DNA from: Isoetes taiwanensis
Taxonomy: Eukaryota > Streptophyta > Lycopodiopsida > Isoetales > Isoetaceae
Assembly: GCA_021234155.1 (NCBI GenBank)
Contig: JAJEKV010000248.1
Location: 489,637-553,636 of the forward strand
Length of the DNA stretch: 64,000 nucleotides
Reading direction: 5' to 3'
In this document: positions 10,220 to 20,361 of the stretch, in pieces
Numbering within the stretch: the first letter of the stretch is position 1
Layout of the letters: each line of letters begins with the position of its first letter
The notes under the pieces: model-generated
Databases searched by the model: none
Seen by the model: the letters and a program-made list of their open reading frames with translations, nothing else
Told to the model about the DNA's origin: nothing
Position numbers and translations under genes: made by a program

Positions 10220-13200
10220 TCATGCGTCTGGAGGCACCTCTTCTGAGTGCTCTTTGCTGGGTTCTTCATACTGGGGCGGAGGTTGTTGTGCAGCCTCCTT
10301 GATCTTTTCCATTCTCTGCATAAAATCTTTAGACCCCAATTCCTCATTCTCCTCGTCTGTAGCCTGATTGTCTTCTGTGTTCGGGACCTCTTCCTCTACA
10401 TCTTCATTGTCCAATGTGTTGGGGACCACTTCCTCTCCATCCTGATTGTCCCCCTCCTGAGTTTCCATGACAACGATAGACTCAGGATCCCTAGCAACCT
10501 GTTTTTCGAACTTTGAGGTCCCCTCAATCATGTCCTGAGTATTCACCAGCGCGGTCCCTGCCAGTGCGTTGATGGTATCTTTTCTTCTCCTAAAAAGTTG
10601 CAATTCCTGAGAGCCAAGGGCCGCTGCCTTTTTGAGCTATTCCTGAATCGAGCTCTTGTCCTGTCTCAGAAGGGTTTGCACTTCGTTTATGGTTGTAGAG
10701 GAGAACGGACAAGGTGTCTCAGGAGCAGGAGGCTGAGGCTGAGGAACATTTTTGGAAGTAGAGGCCTTCTTCTTTCCCTCTTTGATCTTTTGTAGTGCAC
10801 GAGCTCTTAATTTTCTCTCGTCTAACATGACATCGAGTTGCTCTAATATCTGTACAAGCTTAATTTCTAGCTTCTCGTCTGTCTCAAAAGACAACGTTTT
10901 ATATCCCTCGCACACTGCAGCCCGCTAAAAGCACCACCGGAAAAGAAGTCGAGAATAGTGCAACCTTCCAACATCAACTTCTGTATTAGATAGGTGCACG
11001 TCCTCCTTTCCAACTGATTCTGGACGAGTACTCCTCCCCCACCTGCTGCACCCTTGTCGCACCAAGGACGATACAGCCAATAAGTTGCAGGGAAGACAAA
11101 TGTTAGAAACATCCATAGTCAATAACGAAATTCGGCGGGCGCCCAATTTCAAATGCATACCTGCTGCACACTCATGATCAGACAAATTCTTTTCGATGTC
11201 CTGTTTTTCTAGCAAATGCTTGGGAAATTTCGCATATTGCTTAGGATGGTTGGAATTGGCGAAGCAAATATTTATTTCTTGTACAGATGACGGAGCCGCT
11301 GCGTCTCTGGCAACATACATTAGCAGGACAAGACATTGCAACTCCCGGACCCTAGTGGTAGAAGCACTTCTAGCTGGGGGGTCCTGGTAGGAACCAACCC
11401 AAACACAGCTGCCACCGTCTATTTTTTTCATGGCGGATAGGCACTCATTGGGGCGGTCCGGCGTAATAAATATAGCTATCCAGTAAAGGGTGAAAGCATG
11501 CTAGGGTGTACCATCTAAAGTTCTTTTTAGGGAGTGCAAAACTACCCAAAAAAGTACCCAACTCTGGGTACTGTGAACTTGCATAAATGTCTCAATAAAT
11601 AATAAGTTTGAGAGTTTGATTCATTCATTTTAGTCTCTAATAGTGTTGTTATCCTTTACTACTATAGATTGACATGTTATTGACCTTCAATTCAGAAATT
11701 TTAGATTGATTTTAATGGAAAGAAAAAATAGAAAGTACCAATTTTAAAAATACCCAGTGTAAGTACTTTTGAGAGTTCCAAAAGTGGTACACCGTAGCAT
11801 GCTTTCACCCTAAAGCTGCTGGTCCATCATCGTGCTAAGCTGGTCAAGGAATTTTTGATAATCTTCCTTTGCCCACTTCTTTGTATATCTGAAGTCGCAA
11901 CCAACGAAGCGGGCAGAAGTGTTCACCACGTCTACGCACAAACCTAATGGACTAACGTGGAAACACTTGAAAAGTTTGCCACCCTCCTCAACTGGCCCAA
12001 GAAGATATTCGTCTATTTTGCCGTAGAGGGACTCCGGAAAGCTTTCCTTCTCCATCTCTTTGCGTCCTTCTGCCCATCCACTGATACTACTGGTGAACAT
12101 AAGCATCAAATTCTCTGTAAATATGGGATGAGCTTGCCTCAAGGCAGCCATGTCTTGAAATGGAAGTTTTTTCACTTCCTTCATGTATCTGATAAGCGCC
12201 CGCTCCATTGTTCCAATCTTCTTCAGATCTAGGGCTCTGACTTTCATGGTACGTCTTCCAGTATAATCCTTGCTTCCCTTCAGGAATGTGGTGCCATCCT
12301 TGATCTCCTTCATCAGCCTCTGCAGATCTAGAGGATGCATGGACTTCAATGGGCGACAGGAATTGTTGGTGAAAAGTCTGAGCCTATCTTTCACTTCAAT
12401 TTTTTCTCCCTTCTCATCCTTCAAACGGTCTTCGTAAAATAACTGGGCAATTTCGGTGCATATTGACCACGTTTCGTCATCCAGATATACAAAATAGTCG
12501 TAGTCACGCATAGTTGCCTTCTTAATTGTTTGCAGCGCCACAGCCACCCAGTCCTACATGACACAGAAGGCATTAGATAAGGCCCATGCACATTAACCAA
12601 ATTCGGCGGGCGCCCAATTTGCCAAATTGGGCGGGCGCCCAATTTGAGTTCAGTGTCGGACAATCTGAAATTGGGCGGGCGCCCAATTTGGCACTGCGGG
12701 ATACCACGAAGTATCAAAAACAATGGTTGAAGAGCACTCACAGAATAAGCTCCACCGACGGAGTGCCCGCGTTTCCCCTTCTTAGGCTTCCCGTAGAATG
12801 CCCACTGGTTTCGAAGCTGCTGAATTTCTTCGAAGAATACTTCTTCGTGAATAGTCTTCTTTGTTATGTCATTATTCTCCTGGTTGACACGAACGTACTC
12901 AATTGCAGTGAGATTTCCTGCCAGCACTCGGCATTTTCTTTTGGCATAAAAAAAGAATATCAGTTATGCCAAGTGCTTTCTTTCAGGAGGCCAGGCCAAA
13001 GCTTGTGTGACAAACAGTTGAGCAACCGTGGTCGTGTGGTTGCCATTGACAATCCAAAATTCTGCGTTTTGCAGGTCTTCTGCCTTCTTCCACTTAATTG
13101 CTCGCCCTGTCTGTGGATCGAATGGTACGACATCAGCACAGGGAGGGTGCATCTGATGGCTGATAAACGATTCATACAGAGTGTCCAAGTGCTCCGGACT

Positions 13201-15023
13201 TATGACCCTACAAGTCATATTTGCCGGGGCTTTGTGCATCTTGAACACATCGATTTCAATCTCGAAGCCCACCCCCAGAGGGTAGATTCTCTCCCTGTGC
13301 TTGATGCTTGCAATGGCGCTCTGTGACAACTCATGTCTGCTCTCTTGTGTGACGTCACCACCAGATGGAGTGAATTTTACGACCTGCCGGCTAGCCTCCA
13401 GTTCCTCAGTTGAAGAAGCAGACAAAGACTCCCTCTCCGAACTTTTTGGGCTCTCTGGTGAGATCTCCCGCTTGTGCCCCTTGGTGGACGGACCGACTAC
13501 ATGTTGTGCTCTGTGCTTACTGGGTTCCTCTTCAGACGACTGTTCCTCTTCTGCACTGACCTGGGGCGACCTTGTTGTTCTCGACATTCCACCCAATACA
13601 AGTTTAGGGGCAGCTTTACTGGGAATAGCCGAAGCAGGTGTCCTCGCCTTCTTTGCTACTGTCGGTGTCTCCATGGGCGCTTGTGCTTGCGCTTGTGCTG
13701 TCTTACCCTTCTTTGCACCGTATCTAGACCTAAGCCACTTCGTATCGTATACTTTGGGTTGGTTTTTGCCTTGATACTCCGTAAACAATGCTTTCGACCT
13801 GTTCTATTTGTGTTCTAATATCCACTGCCTGACAGCGTAGTAGCCATCTAAGATATCAGTTCTTGATTTGATGCCCGAGCGCTCTAAACTTTCGTATGAG
13901 TCTAGCACCCATCCTCTATGAGCGCAAGATTGTGGGCTTTCATTTATACTTGCCTGCATCATACATGGCTCGTAGCCAGAAAGTGGAACCTTATAACGGA
14001 CGAAAGCCCGATCTATCGTGTCTTCAACATCGATCTGGAAGTCAACATCGTTATCAGGCGAGACCTCCATGTCGATGACGATACCCGCCGAGTTCATTTT
14101 CCGGGTCCCTTTCTTGCCAAAAAAAAGCAAAAGATCCTTGAGGTGGTTTGTCTGGCACCCAGGCTGAATATTCCCTATTGCTATGCACCAGACCCATTTC
14201 TTAGCAACCGTCAAAACTTCATGGGGCACTACAGTGATGCCAGCAAACAATTCTTTCTCTTCTTCGGTTCTTGCTTCCTCTCTTGCTATAGCCTCTGCAA
14301 ATATGGGTGCGGGACTAGTGTTCGCGCCATAATTCCTACACAACGAAAAGTAGTGTCAGAACACGAGCCCAGCAAAATTTCTAAGGGAATTTGGACTCTG
14401 CCGAGCTGAAATTGGGCGTCCGCCCAATTTCCTCGCTGGGCCATGGTGAAACTATTAACAGTCATGGTGAGACTTGGGCCTGAAGAAACCGGTGCATCAT
14501 AGAGGCCAAATTGGGTGACCGCCCAATTTAGACGGAGGGGATCTCTTTACACACCAAATTGGGCGCCCGCCCAATTTGCTCCAGCCCAAGTCCTGGTCTC
14601 CTCTGAATAAATTGGGCGTCTGCCCAATTTAGTGCGAGGCAGAGGTTCGTTCAATGGGCCATGAGTGAAGTTGAAAGTAGTTAGGATACCCCTCGAATAA
14701 ATTGGGCGGGCGCCCAATTTATTGGAAGGGTAGCCTTCTGGATAAAAAGGACAATGTTGTGCAAAATCAGGTACCTCAGGGAAGGAATTGGCCGCCCACC
14801 AGATTTCTACACGCAGATATGCATTTATGGGGACCAGTGAGGCATCTAGAAGAGGTTAATTTGTCAGCCACATCCCAATTTCCTCAATCCAAAGGCGGGA
14901 TACCCTAAGGTTTATGATATGGCATTCTCAATCAGGCAGGCGCTTAGAGATACTGCCAAGTTTATATTAAGAAAGTAGTCAGTCCAGCTTACCTTTGCCT
15001 CCTGTGGTGGGGCGAGATGCCAT
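10220..15023 (-). pseudogene. ParB-like / SAM-methyltransferase-like multi-exon gene, disrupted
   Basis: Exon 1 is probably 15023-14993 (MASRPTTGGK, donor G|GTAAGC). A long exon runs 14342-12742 in one frame with stops at 13804-13806 (TAG) and 12964-12966 (TAA). It includes a ParB/Srx-like segment at 13260-13000: TCRVISPEHLDTLYESF, then a hydrophobic strand, then FWIVNGNHTTTVAQ in the position of the ParB GxHR box. Clean splice sites join it across 12741-12554 (TCT|GTGAGT ... TGTAG|GAC) to an exon that continues past a MITE at 11488-11810. After a 70-bp intron starting at 11160, whose acceptor AG is lost, comes YLIQKLMLEGCTILDFFSGG, resembling methyltransferase motif I (LDxFxGxG). A frameshift near 10930 and a TAG at 10637-10639 precede an acidic C-terminal tail ending at 10220. 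Domain calls are inference; no DPPY-type catalytic motif is obvious. At least six lesions make it non-functional as read. Confidence 0.55.
11488..11810. mobile_element. MITE, 323 bp, inserted in a coding exon (TSD TAAA)
   Basis: Ends are inverted repeats of about 26 bp starting GGGTGAAAGCATGCTAGGG, with one mismatch between the two ends. The 4-bp duplication TAAA flanks it at 11484-11487 and 11811-11814. On the minus strand the exon reads CAGCTTTA, element, TTTACTGG. Removing the element and one TSD restores CAG CTT TAC TGG and an open frame QLYWIAIFITPDRPNECLSA. The interior has ACTCTGGGTA and CCCAGTGTAAGTACTTTT near the two ends. It has no coding capacity. A second family member is at 29684-29960. 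Confidence 0.88.
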
Positions 15024-15731
15024 CAACTGGTAATATTCCTTGGTGTGCAGGGGTTCCAAGGCGATAGGACAATCAACAGAGGAAGGCGCCAACAGCAAGG
15101 CGACAAGCGGCCGAGAAATACCAGGCGCCAAGTGCTAGATCCGAAGCCGACAGCTGGTTTGGGAGTATAGGGCGCCGACATGATAGGGACGAGAATGAGT
15201 TTGGTGGATAAAAAATATGTAGGCGACAGTGTTAAGCGGAGCAGAAAGTGCCAAGGAAGCACAGAATTTTCGAAAACTGCAGTCGAGGAGAATGAAGGGC
15301 TTTTAAAGGTGTATGGACCGTTCATGCACGCAAGACAAGTGTCGTGCATGTAAGAAACTGGCCTTTTGAAATAAAAATGGACCGTTGAAGGGTTCGAGTG
15401 CGAGAATTAATTGTGGACCTCAATATTAAATGCACGATCATTTTGAATTTCAAAACCGTCATTTAAAGCCCGCCCAAATTTAAATTTAATCGTGCACGTG
15501 TCGCACGCATTTTAGGCGGGAATATATGTTTAAAAGTTGGGGGGCGGGACATATTACTTCGAAATTAGGGGGGACATTTAACTTCGAAAATAGGGGGGAA
15601 ATTACGTTCAAATTTTGCGGGGAATTTGGGTTTAAATGTGAATGTGCATGAAACCTTTGGATTTTCGGTCACTGCTCTGTTTGGCTACTCTCTTTTCTTC
15701 AAGACACAAACATCTTCAGCGCTTCATAGTC
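15024..15731. promoter_or_regulatory. Divergent intergenic region between two gene starts
   Basis: This 708-bp gap separates the inferred start of the minus gene (15023) from that of the plus gene (15732). It has a TTTAAAAG-like box for the minus side near 15300 and a short G-rich direct repeat at about 15540-15620, in which TTAGGGGGGA or TAGGGGGGAA plus ACTTCGAAA recurs. Both genes begin with a very short coding exon ending at a GT donor. The shared promoter is inferred from position only. Confidence 0.35.
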
Positions 15732-17555
15732 ATGGCGACAAAATCTCCAAAGGTTTGTGCTGCTCCACAGTTTGTACTCGCCATAGCTCGATGTGAAATT
15801 GCCATGAAACTAATCTGAAAGAATGTGTGTGCCCTCTTCATTCACGGCTTCTCATTCACGCCTGTTCATTCACACCTCTCCATTCACGCCTATGCGATGG
15901 CGCCTGTTGATTCACACCTCTTCATTCACGCCTTTTCCATGGCGCCTATTGATTCAATACTCTTTACTCACGCCTTTACAAATTTTTGGCTGGTAACCAA
16001 GAAGAACTGGGGTGGTAATTCTATCAGAGTTATGAAGTTTGGACTTTGACAGCTACTGTCACATTTAAATATACTCTAAGTTTCGATGCAGTCCTTCCTT
16101 TTCCTGAATTTGGTGTGTAGGGAATGTGTGCTTGCTATTTTCTCCATGCTTGTTTCTTTGTCCCGAAGAACCTCCCTAATAAGTCCACCCTTGTCTGCAG
16201 TCAGGCCCTTCCAATGCTCGATTTTTTTTGTCCTGGTAGCTCAATGATAATTCCATTGAGGTGTGCAGTCCAACCCTGCCCCCTTCAATCGAAGCAGGTA
16301 CTTTTAGTGTCTGCCTCGTTCAGGTTCTTCTACACAGAGGGACAAATTGGGCGGGCGCCCAGTTTGTTCACATGAAGACAAGCCCAGATAGGTGAAATTG
16401 GCCGGGTGGGCAAACTGTATCTCAAGCTGTGCCTATTGTGCCTATTGGCCGGGCGGGTCCCCAACTCGTTTACTAGTCTCTGACACTCGAATGTGCTTTC
16501 TGCATGGCAGCTAAATTGGGCGGGCGCCGAGCATGACCTTCCGAGTCTCTACCCTCTTTAAAGTTCTTCTATAACCACGGCCAAATTGGGCGGGCGCCCA
16601 TTTTCTCCGCGATTATGGCATGTTCAGAACTAGAACTTTTTGTTGTACCCAGTGTGACACTTACTGCATCAATACTAACGTTACATGAGCGCCTCATTCG
16701 GTTCAAATTGGGCGTCCGCCCAATTTGCAACGACGGGAATCTAAGGGCCTCAAATGTAAAAATGGGCACCCGCCCAATTTCATTGTCCGTGTAACCATTG
16801 AATGGCCATCCCTCCATGTCCTTTGCATTGCTTTCTCGTCCTCCTTATTCGGTTTTAACACTACTGAAATCCTTGTGCAGGTTGTGTATCTCTTCCTTAA
16901 TGAACATCTAGTAGCAAAAGGAGTTGTGGGGCAAATGACACAATGCCACTTCAAGGAAATACCGAATGGAGTAATGAGCATAGGTGTGGAGGAAGTGATC
17001 GAAGGCCACCATACCCTTCCTTGGCCGACTCCAGATGCAAACACGGTAGCAGAAGCCAGGGGCTCATTCGTTCTCTGGAGAAGTGAAGATGCTCGTGAGT
17101 CGTATGCTATTGACGTCCCCAGCAAAAGACAGCGGACAGAGGTGGGAAAGGAGACACAACCGCTGACAAGATATACTCTTCTTGAAAAGGATTGTGAGAT
17201 ATGGCACTCTTGCAACTCCATTATCGCCGGAAAGGGATTCATATCATTCACTGGCCCCGATGATGCAGTTTGTGACCAGTTTCTGGATTTTAAGTTTGTG
17301 GGAGTATCTGTAACTGAAGGTTTCCCTCCCCTTTCTGAAGTAAACATCCGTTGCCAGCGTTGCTTGCAGCTGCCGAAACCGGGGATGCTTGTGAGATGGA
17401 ACAATGGCCTTGTCCGTGTTGATGGAATGAAGGTCTCGGAGATATTGACTGCAGCACCGCAACAGGAAGCAGATATAGTGTCCAGCCAGGGCAGCTCAGA
17501 GCATCAGAAGCACCCAAATTATGAGAAACGACATTACACTTTTCATTCCCGATAG
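15732..17555 (+). pseudogene. Multi-exon gene with a Ptta/En/Spm-like segment
   Basis: A tiny first exon, 15732-15752 (MATKSPK, then GTTTGT), is followed by a candidate exon at 16201-16296, flanked by TCTGCAG and GTACTT and containing a stop. The last exon runs from 16881 (after CTTGTGCAG) to the stop at 17555. This last exon is open for 224 codons. Its first part, LVAKGVVGQMTQ, a hydrophobic IGVEEVIEGH stretch, then ANTVAEARGSFVLW, follows the layout of the plant Ptta/En/Spm transposase C-terminal domain: V(A/G)xG, a hydrophobic strand, then T.G.A.GS.V.W. The rest (DVPSKRQRTE onward) I do not recognise. Five palindromes of the 22-bp family and one degenerate copy lie in the intron before the last exon. 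Whether a full-length mRNA exists is doubtful because of the stop in the middle exon. Confidence 0.4.
15835..15980 (+). repeat. Degenerate tandem repeat of ATTCACGCCT
   Basis: About ten imperfect copies of an 11-20 bp unit built on ATTCACGCCT/ATTCACACCT are packed into ~145 bp, alternating with ATGGCGCCT. The segment lies in the presumed first intron of the plus-strand gene. The same ATTCACGCC core reappears in the minisatellite at 27.5 kb. Confidence 0.7.
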
Positions 17556-17570
17556 CCCAGGAAGGTTGTA

Positions 17571-19945
17571 AGGCCACCAAAGCTTGTTCGTCTCACCACT
17601 CAGAATGCTATCCTCAGTTATAGGAGGACCTTGTGCTGTAAGAATAGGTGTTGTGTCAAGTTCTCTATGAATCAAGTTGTTAACATGCGAAAGGAATTCC
17701 TTGCCATGAAATCTAGTGATAGGGTTACTTTTGTTTATGACATGTTCGGCAACAACATGAAAGGTCGAAAAGTGGGATGACTAGTGCTGCAAGGGAATCT
17801 CGTTTGCGAAAGGGCATGGTACCTTGGTCTCGGGATCTCAAAGTCGGCATATCTGAAATGGAAGGCCCAATTCCTTGAGGGTGCACGCAAGGCCGAACAT
17901 GGTAACTGTGGCACCTTGAAGCCTCGCTCCTCGACATTGGCATGTGAGGCCGTGTTTTCCATGTTTGTGAGGGAAAACTGTGAATCTTTGCCCCACCGCA
18001 GCAGGAGAAACGAGGAGGGGATAAGAGAGAACGTCAGGAAGTTGCCTGCAATGTTTACGAAGTCCAGCATTCTAGAAGAGGTTAATGCAGAGGTTGTGGC
18101 ATTGACTGGCAAGAAGGTATCACCGACAGGTTTTCATAGAACATGGAGGCGGAGCTTCCGGGATGTCAGTATTGCAAAGAAAATTGCATTCTCCAAATGC
18201 GATATAATGCGCAGGTGATCATTACAAAGCTACACGAAGACCAAAGATGAAGGGGAGAGGAGGATGCTGCATGATGAAAGAAGAGCGCATAGACTAGAGC
18301 AGGCCTCGTGTCGCACACAATATTGGTCGTGGAGATTATACTCCCACGAGGTATCCCGGCCAATATCTTTGTATTATTCACGACAAAATGGATCAAAAGC
18401 GAAAACAATGATTCAGAAATTGCAACAACTGCGGAAGTCTCTCGGAGACTTGACAAGCTCAAAACGTCATTGATTGGTGCAGCGACTCATGGTCATGGGA
18501 ATGGAAGCTATGGAAACTTTGCCTGGACTTATGGCCGATGACTCTAACTTCCATGTAGGTTCTTTGAATAGCATCTTGAAGAGATTAGAGATGGAGCGTA
18601 TGCGAGGGAGGCCACTGGCCGTGCACGAATCATCTGCTCCAAAATGGGTGTCCTCCTTGCGAGACACCACCGGCCTTTGAGTCAAAGTTGTCACTATCAA
18701 TAAAGCATACCTGCTAATTTGCCCTGTGAGAGGGACCATCATTGAAGCCTCTGCCCAAGATACTTTATTCTGCAATTTGGACAACGCATCGGGACGAGAA
18801 CAAGAATAGGTATGTCTTCTCCTATCTTTCTTACCTAGTATATCTTGGTGTGTTTGAAGAGATTGAGTTAGGGTTCATGATGCCCGGTCATACACATGAT
18901 GATATCGATGCCTTGTTTGGTAACTTCTCCACATCTTTAAAGAAGGTTGAGGTGCTCACAATGCTAGAACTACTGTATGAATTCCACAAATGCAACTTGA
19001 ATACACCTGTGCCCTATGTTGTTGACAAAGTTCCGGATTGGAAGGGTTTTATAAAAGGCTACATACCAGATGGGGATGATAGATTGACAGGTCATATCAC
19101 CCCTCTAACTTTCAGATTCGCTATGAATGGTGATTGGCCAGTCATGTATTACAAAACTCGACCCACTTACTTGAATTGGTTGCCTGCTGGTGGAATAAAG
19201 ATGTGGAAAGAAAAAGAGGACGGGAAGCCCATGATGCCAGTTGGATATCCTCAGCTGCTTCCTCCCAAGAAATCGGTGAAGGACCTTGGCCTGCTGCGAA
19301 ACAATATCCACAAGCATATATTGCATTGGGTTGCTTGTTCAACTAGTAACAAGGGTGCTCTAGAAACAGCCAAGTACTCGGCACAGTTCACGTCCACGAT
19401 TGAATATTGGATGAAACTCTTGCAAGAACTAGGGAACATCAGCAGTGACGAAGGCACTTATTATGACTTCTGGCCACGTACTAGGCAAGCGTGAGCTCCA
19501 CCTGATGTAGCTGTAGTTGGAGCCCATTGCTACTATCACTCCTCCTTATGTCGGCCCCTGGAAGGACAAACCTGTACCGGAATTCAATCCATACAAAGAT
19601 TTGAAGAAATGTATGTTTATTATGGCACGCCCTAATGATGTGTTGTGCCCAACTTGGGTGGGCCTAGCTACTGAGGAGCCACAAATGGATGATAAGAAGG
19701 AGAACTTTGAGACTATTCTAGTGACTTGGTGGGAGCCAATCCCGGTGAGGAATCAAGTCTACCCAGCTAATTATGCCAATTGCTGGAAGAAGAGATGAAG
19801 GCCAACGACTGCAAGTGACCGCATAGAAGTGGAGACTATCGACTACGCTTGGGAGCCATCAAACAAGAAGAAGATACCTAATACTATTAAGATACCCATG
19901 CATGCTGCTGAGGCATATGCAGCACTCGCAGGGGATGTCAATTAG
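17571..19945 (+). pseudogene. DUF7869-type, transposase-like gene with frameshifts
   Basis: Segments appear in the family's usual order but in changing frames. First a Cys-rich RRTLCCKNRCCVKFSMNQVV (17.6 kb) leads into VYDMFGNN. Then KSAYLKWKAQFLEG, GNCGTLKPRSS and a TGFHRTWRRSFRDVSI block (17.8-18.2 kb), followed by THGHGNGSYGNFAW (18.5 kb). The core ENKNRYVFSYLSYLVYLGVF, then LGFMMPGHTHDDIDALF, lies at 18.8-18.95 kb. The long ORF 18742-19494 covers the core and the next ~180 residues. The tail continues through YVGPWKDKPVPEF and a TGA at 19796 to a stop at 19945. Members of this family look like RNase H-fold transposase or host-derived proteins; the conserved LDN just before ENKNRY survives only in another frame at about 18778. 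At least four frameshifts and two stops. Confidence 0.65.
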
Positions 19946-20031
19946 TGTATGAAAAAGAGTCATTCATGCAAGTGTATTAAAAAATGGTCCATAAATCCAG
20001 GTATTGTCCATAATTAATGAAATTGTGCTTT

Positions 20032-20255
20032 AAGGTGCGCGTGGAATGGTGGTGTCCAGTACATCAGTTGAGTAATATTGTTGGACAAAGAGGTGGAGGA
20101 GAAATCCTAGTGATCCTGATCTTTGGCTAGACATTGAAACCGTATTGTACTCATGGACTCCAAAAACTATTCCAAGTAAAACAACAAGAGTTACAATACC
20201 TCAGGATGTAAGGAATAAGGTTCTCATATCCTTGGGGATGCTGGTGGAAAAATGA
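20032..20255 (+). pseudogene. Second copy of the DUF7869 gene's C terminus
   Basis: Two frames give KVRVEWWCPVHQLSN and, after a shift, NPSDPDLWLDIETVLYSWTP, then KTIPSKTTRVTIPQDVR, ending in a TGA at 20253-20255. This parallels TILVTWWEPIPVRNQ, IEVETIDYAWEPS and NTIKIPMHAAEAYAAL at the end of the preceding gene. It is therefore a diverged tandem remnant of the last ~75 codons, from unequal exchange or a second insertion. Confidence 0.6.
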
Positions 20256-20361
20256 AAAACAGTTACTATGTATCAATCACAGTTAATAAAAGTTGTGTAC
20301 TACTTGAGTTTCATGATATATGATTTTGTAATTTGAAGTTAAGGTGTGAATTTATATTAAG

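Larger units (their letters stand above)
9321..16780. repeat. Cluster of a 22-bp palindromic repeat, ~18 copies plus two degenerate
   Basis: Consensus: a 10-bp arm AAATTGGGCG, two variable bases, and the complementary arm CGCCCAATTT. The centre is GG, CC, TC or GC, so the arms are conserved while the centre is not. Copies start at about 9321, 9392, 10012, 10076, 11128, 12599, 12624, 12668, 14409, 14508, 14556, 14609, 14699, 16344, 16513 (half), 16583, 16705 and 16759; weaker relatives lie at 14784 and 16394. All fall in intergenic DNA or in the introns I infer for the genes at 10.2-15.0 and 15.7-17.6 kb, including three in one 188-bp intron and five in the first intron. I find none in the rest of the window. 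Flanks differ, so these are not one tandem array. Confidence 0.9.

Noticed and set aside
10900-11090. Intact catalytic DNA methyltransferase
   Set aside because: Only a motif I-like stretch is visible; no DPPY/NPPY motif is found and the frame shifts immediately after motif I.
13301-13774. 157-codon Cys/Leu-rich plus-strand ORF
   Set aside because: Antisense shadow of the long minus-strand exon, which has better coding sense and splice sites.
12960-13810. Stop-codon readthrough or RNA editing as an explanation for the in-frame stops
   Set aside because: U-to-C editing of stops is known in fern organelles, not nuclear mRNAs, and the same gene also has a MITE, a lost splice site and a frameshift.
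9321-16780. CRISPR array
   Set aside because: Palindromes are irregularly spaced over 7.5 kb, spacers differ in length from a few bp to kilobases, and the sequence is eukaryotic.
17735-18112. Minus-strand ORF of 125 codons
   Set aside because: Antisense of the DUF7869-type pseudogene.
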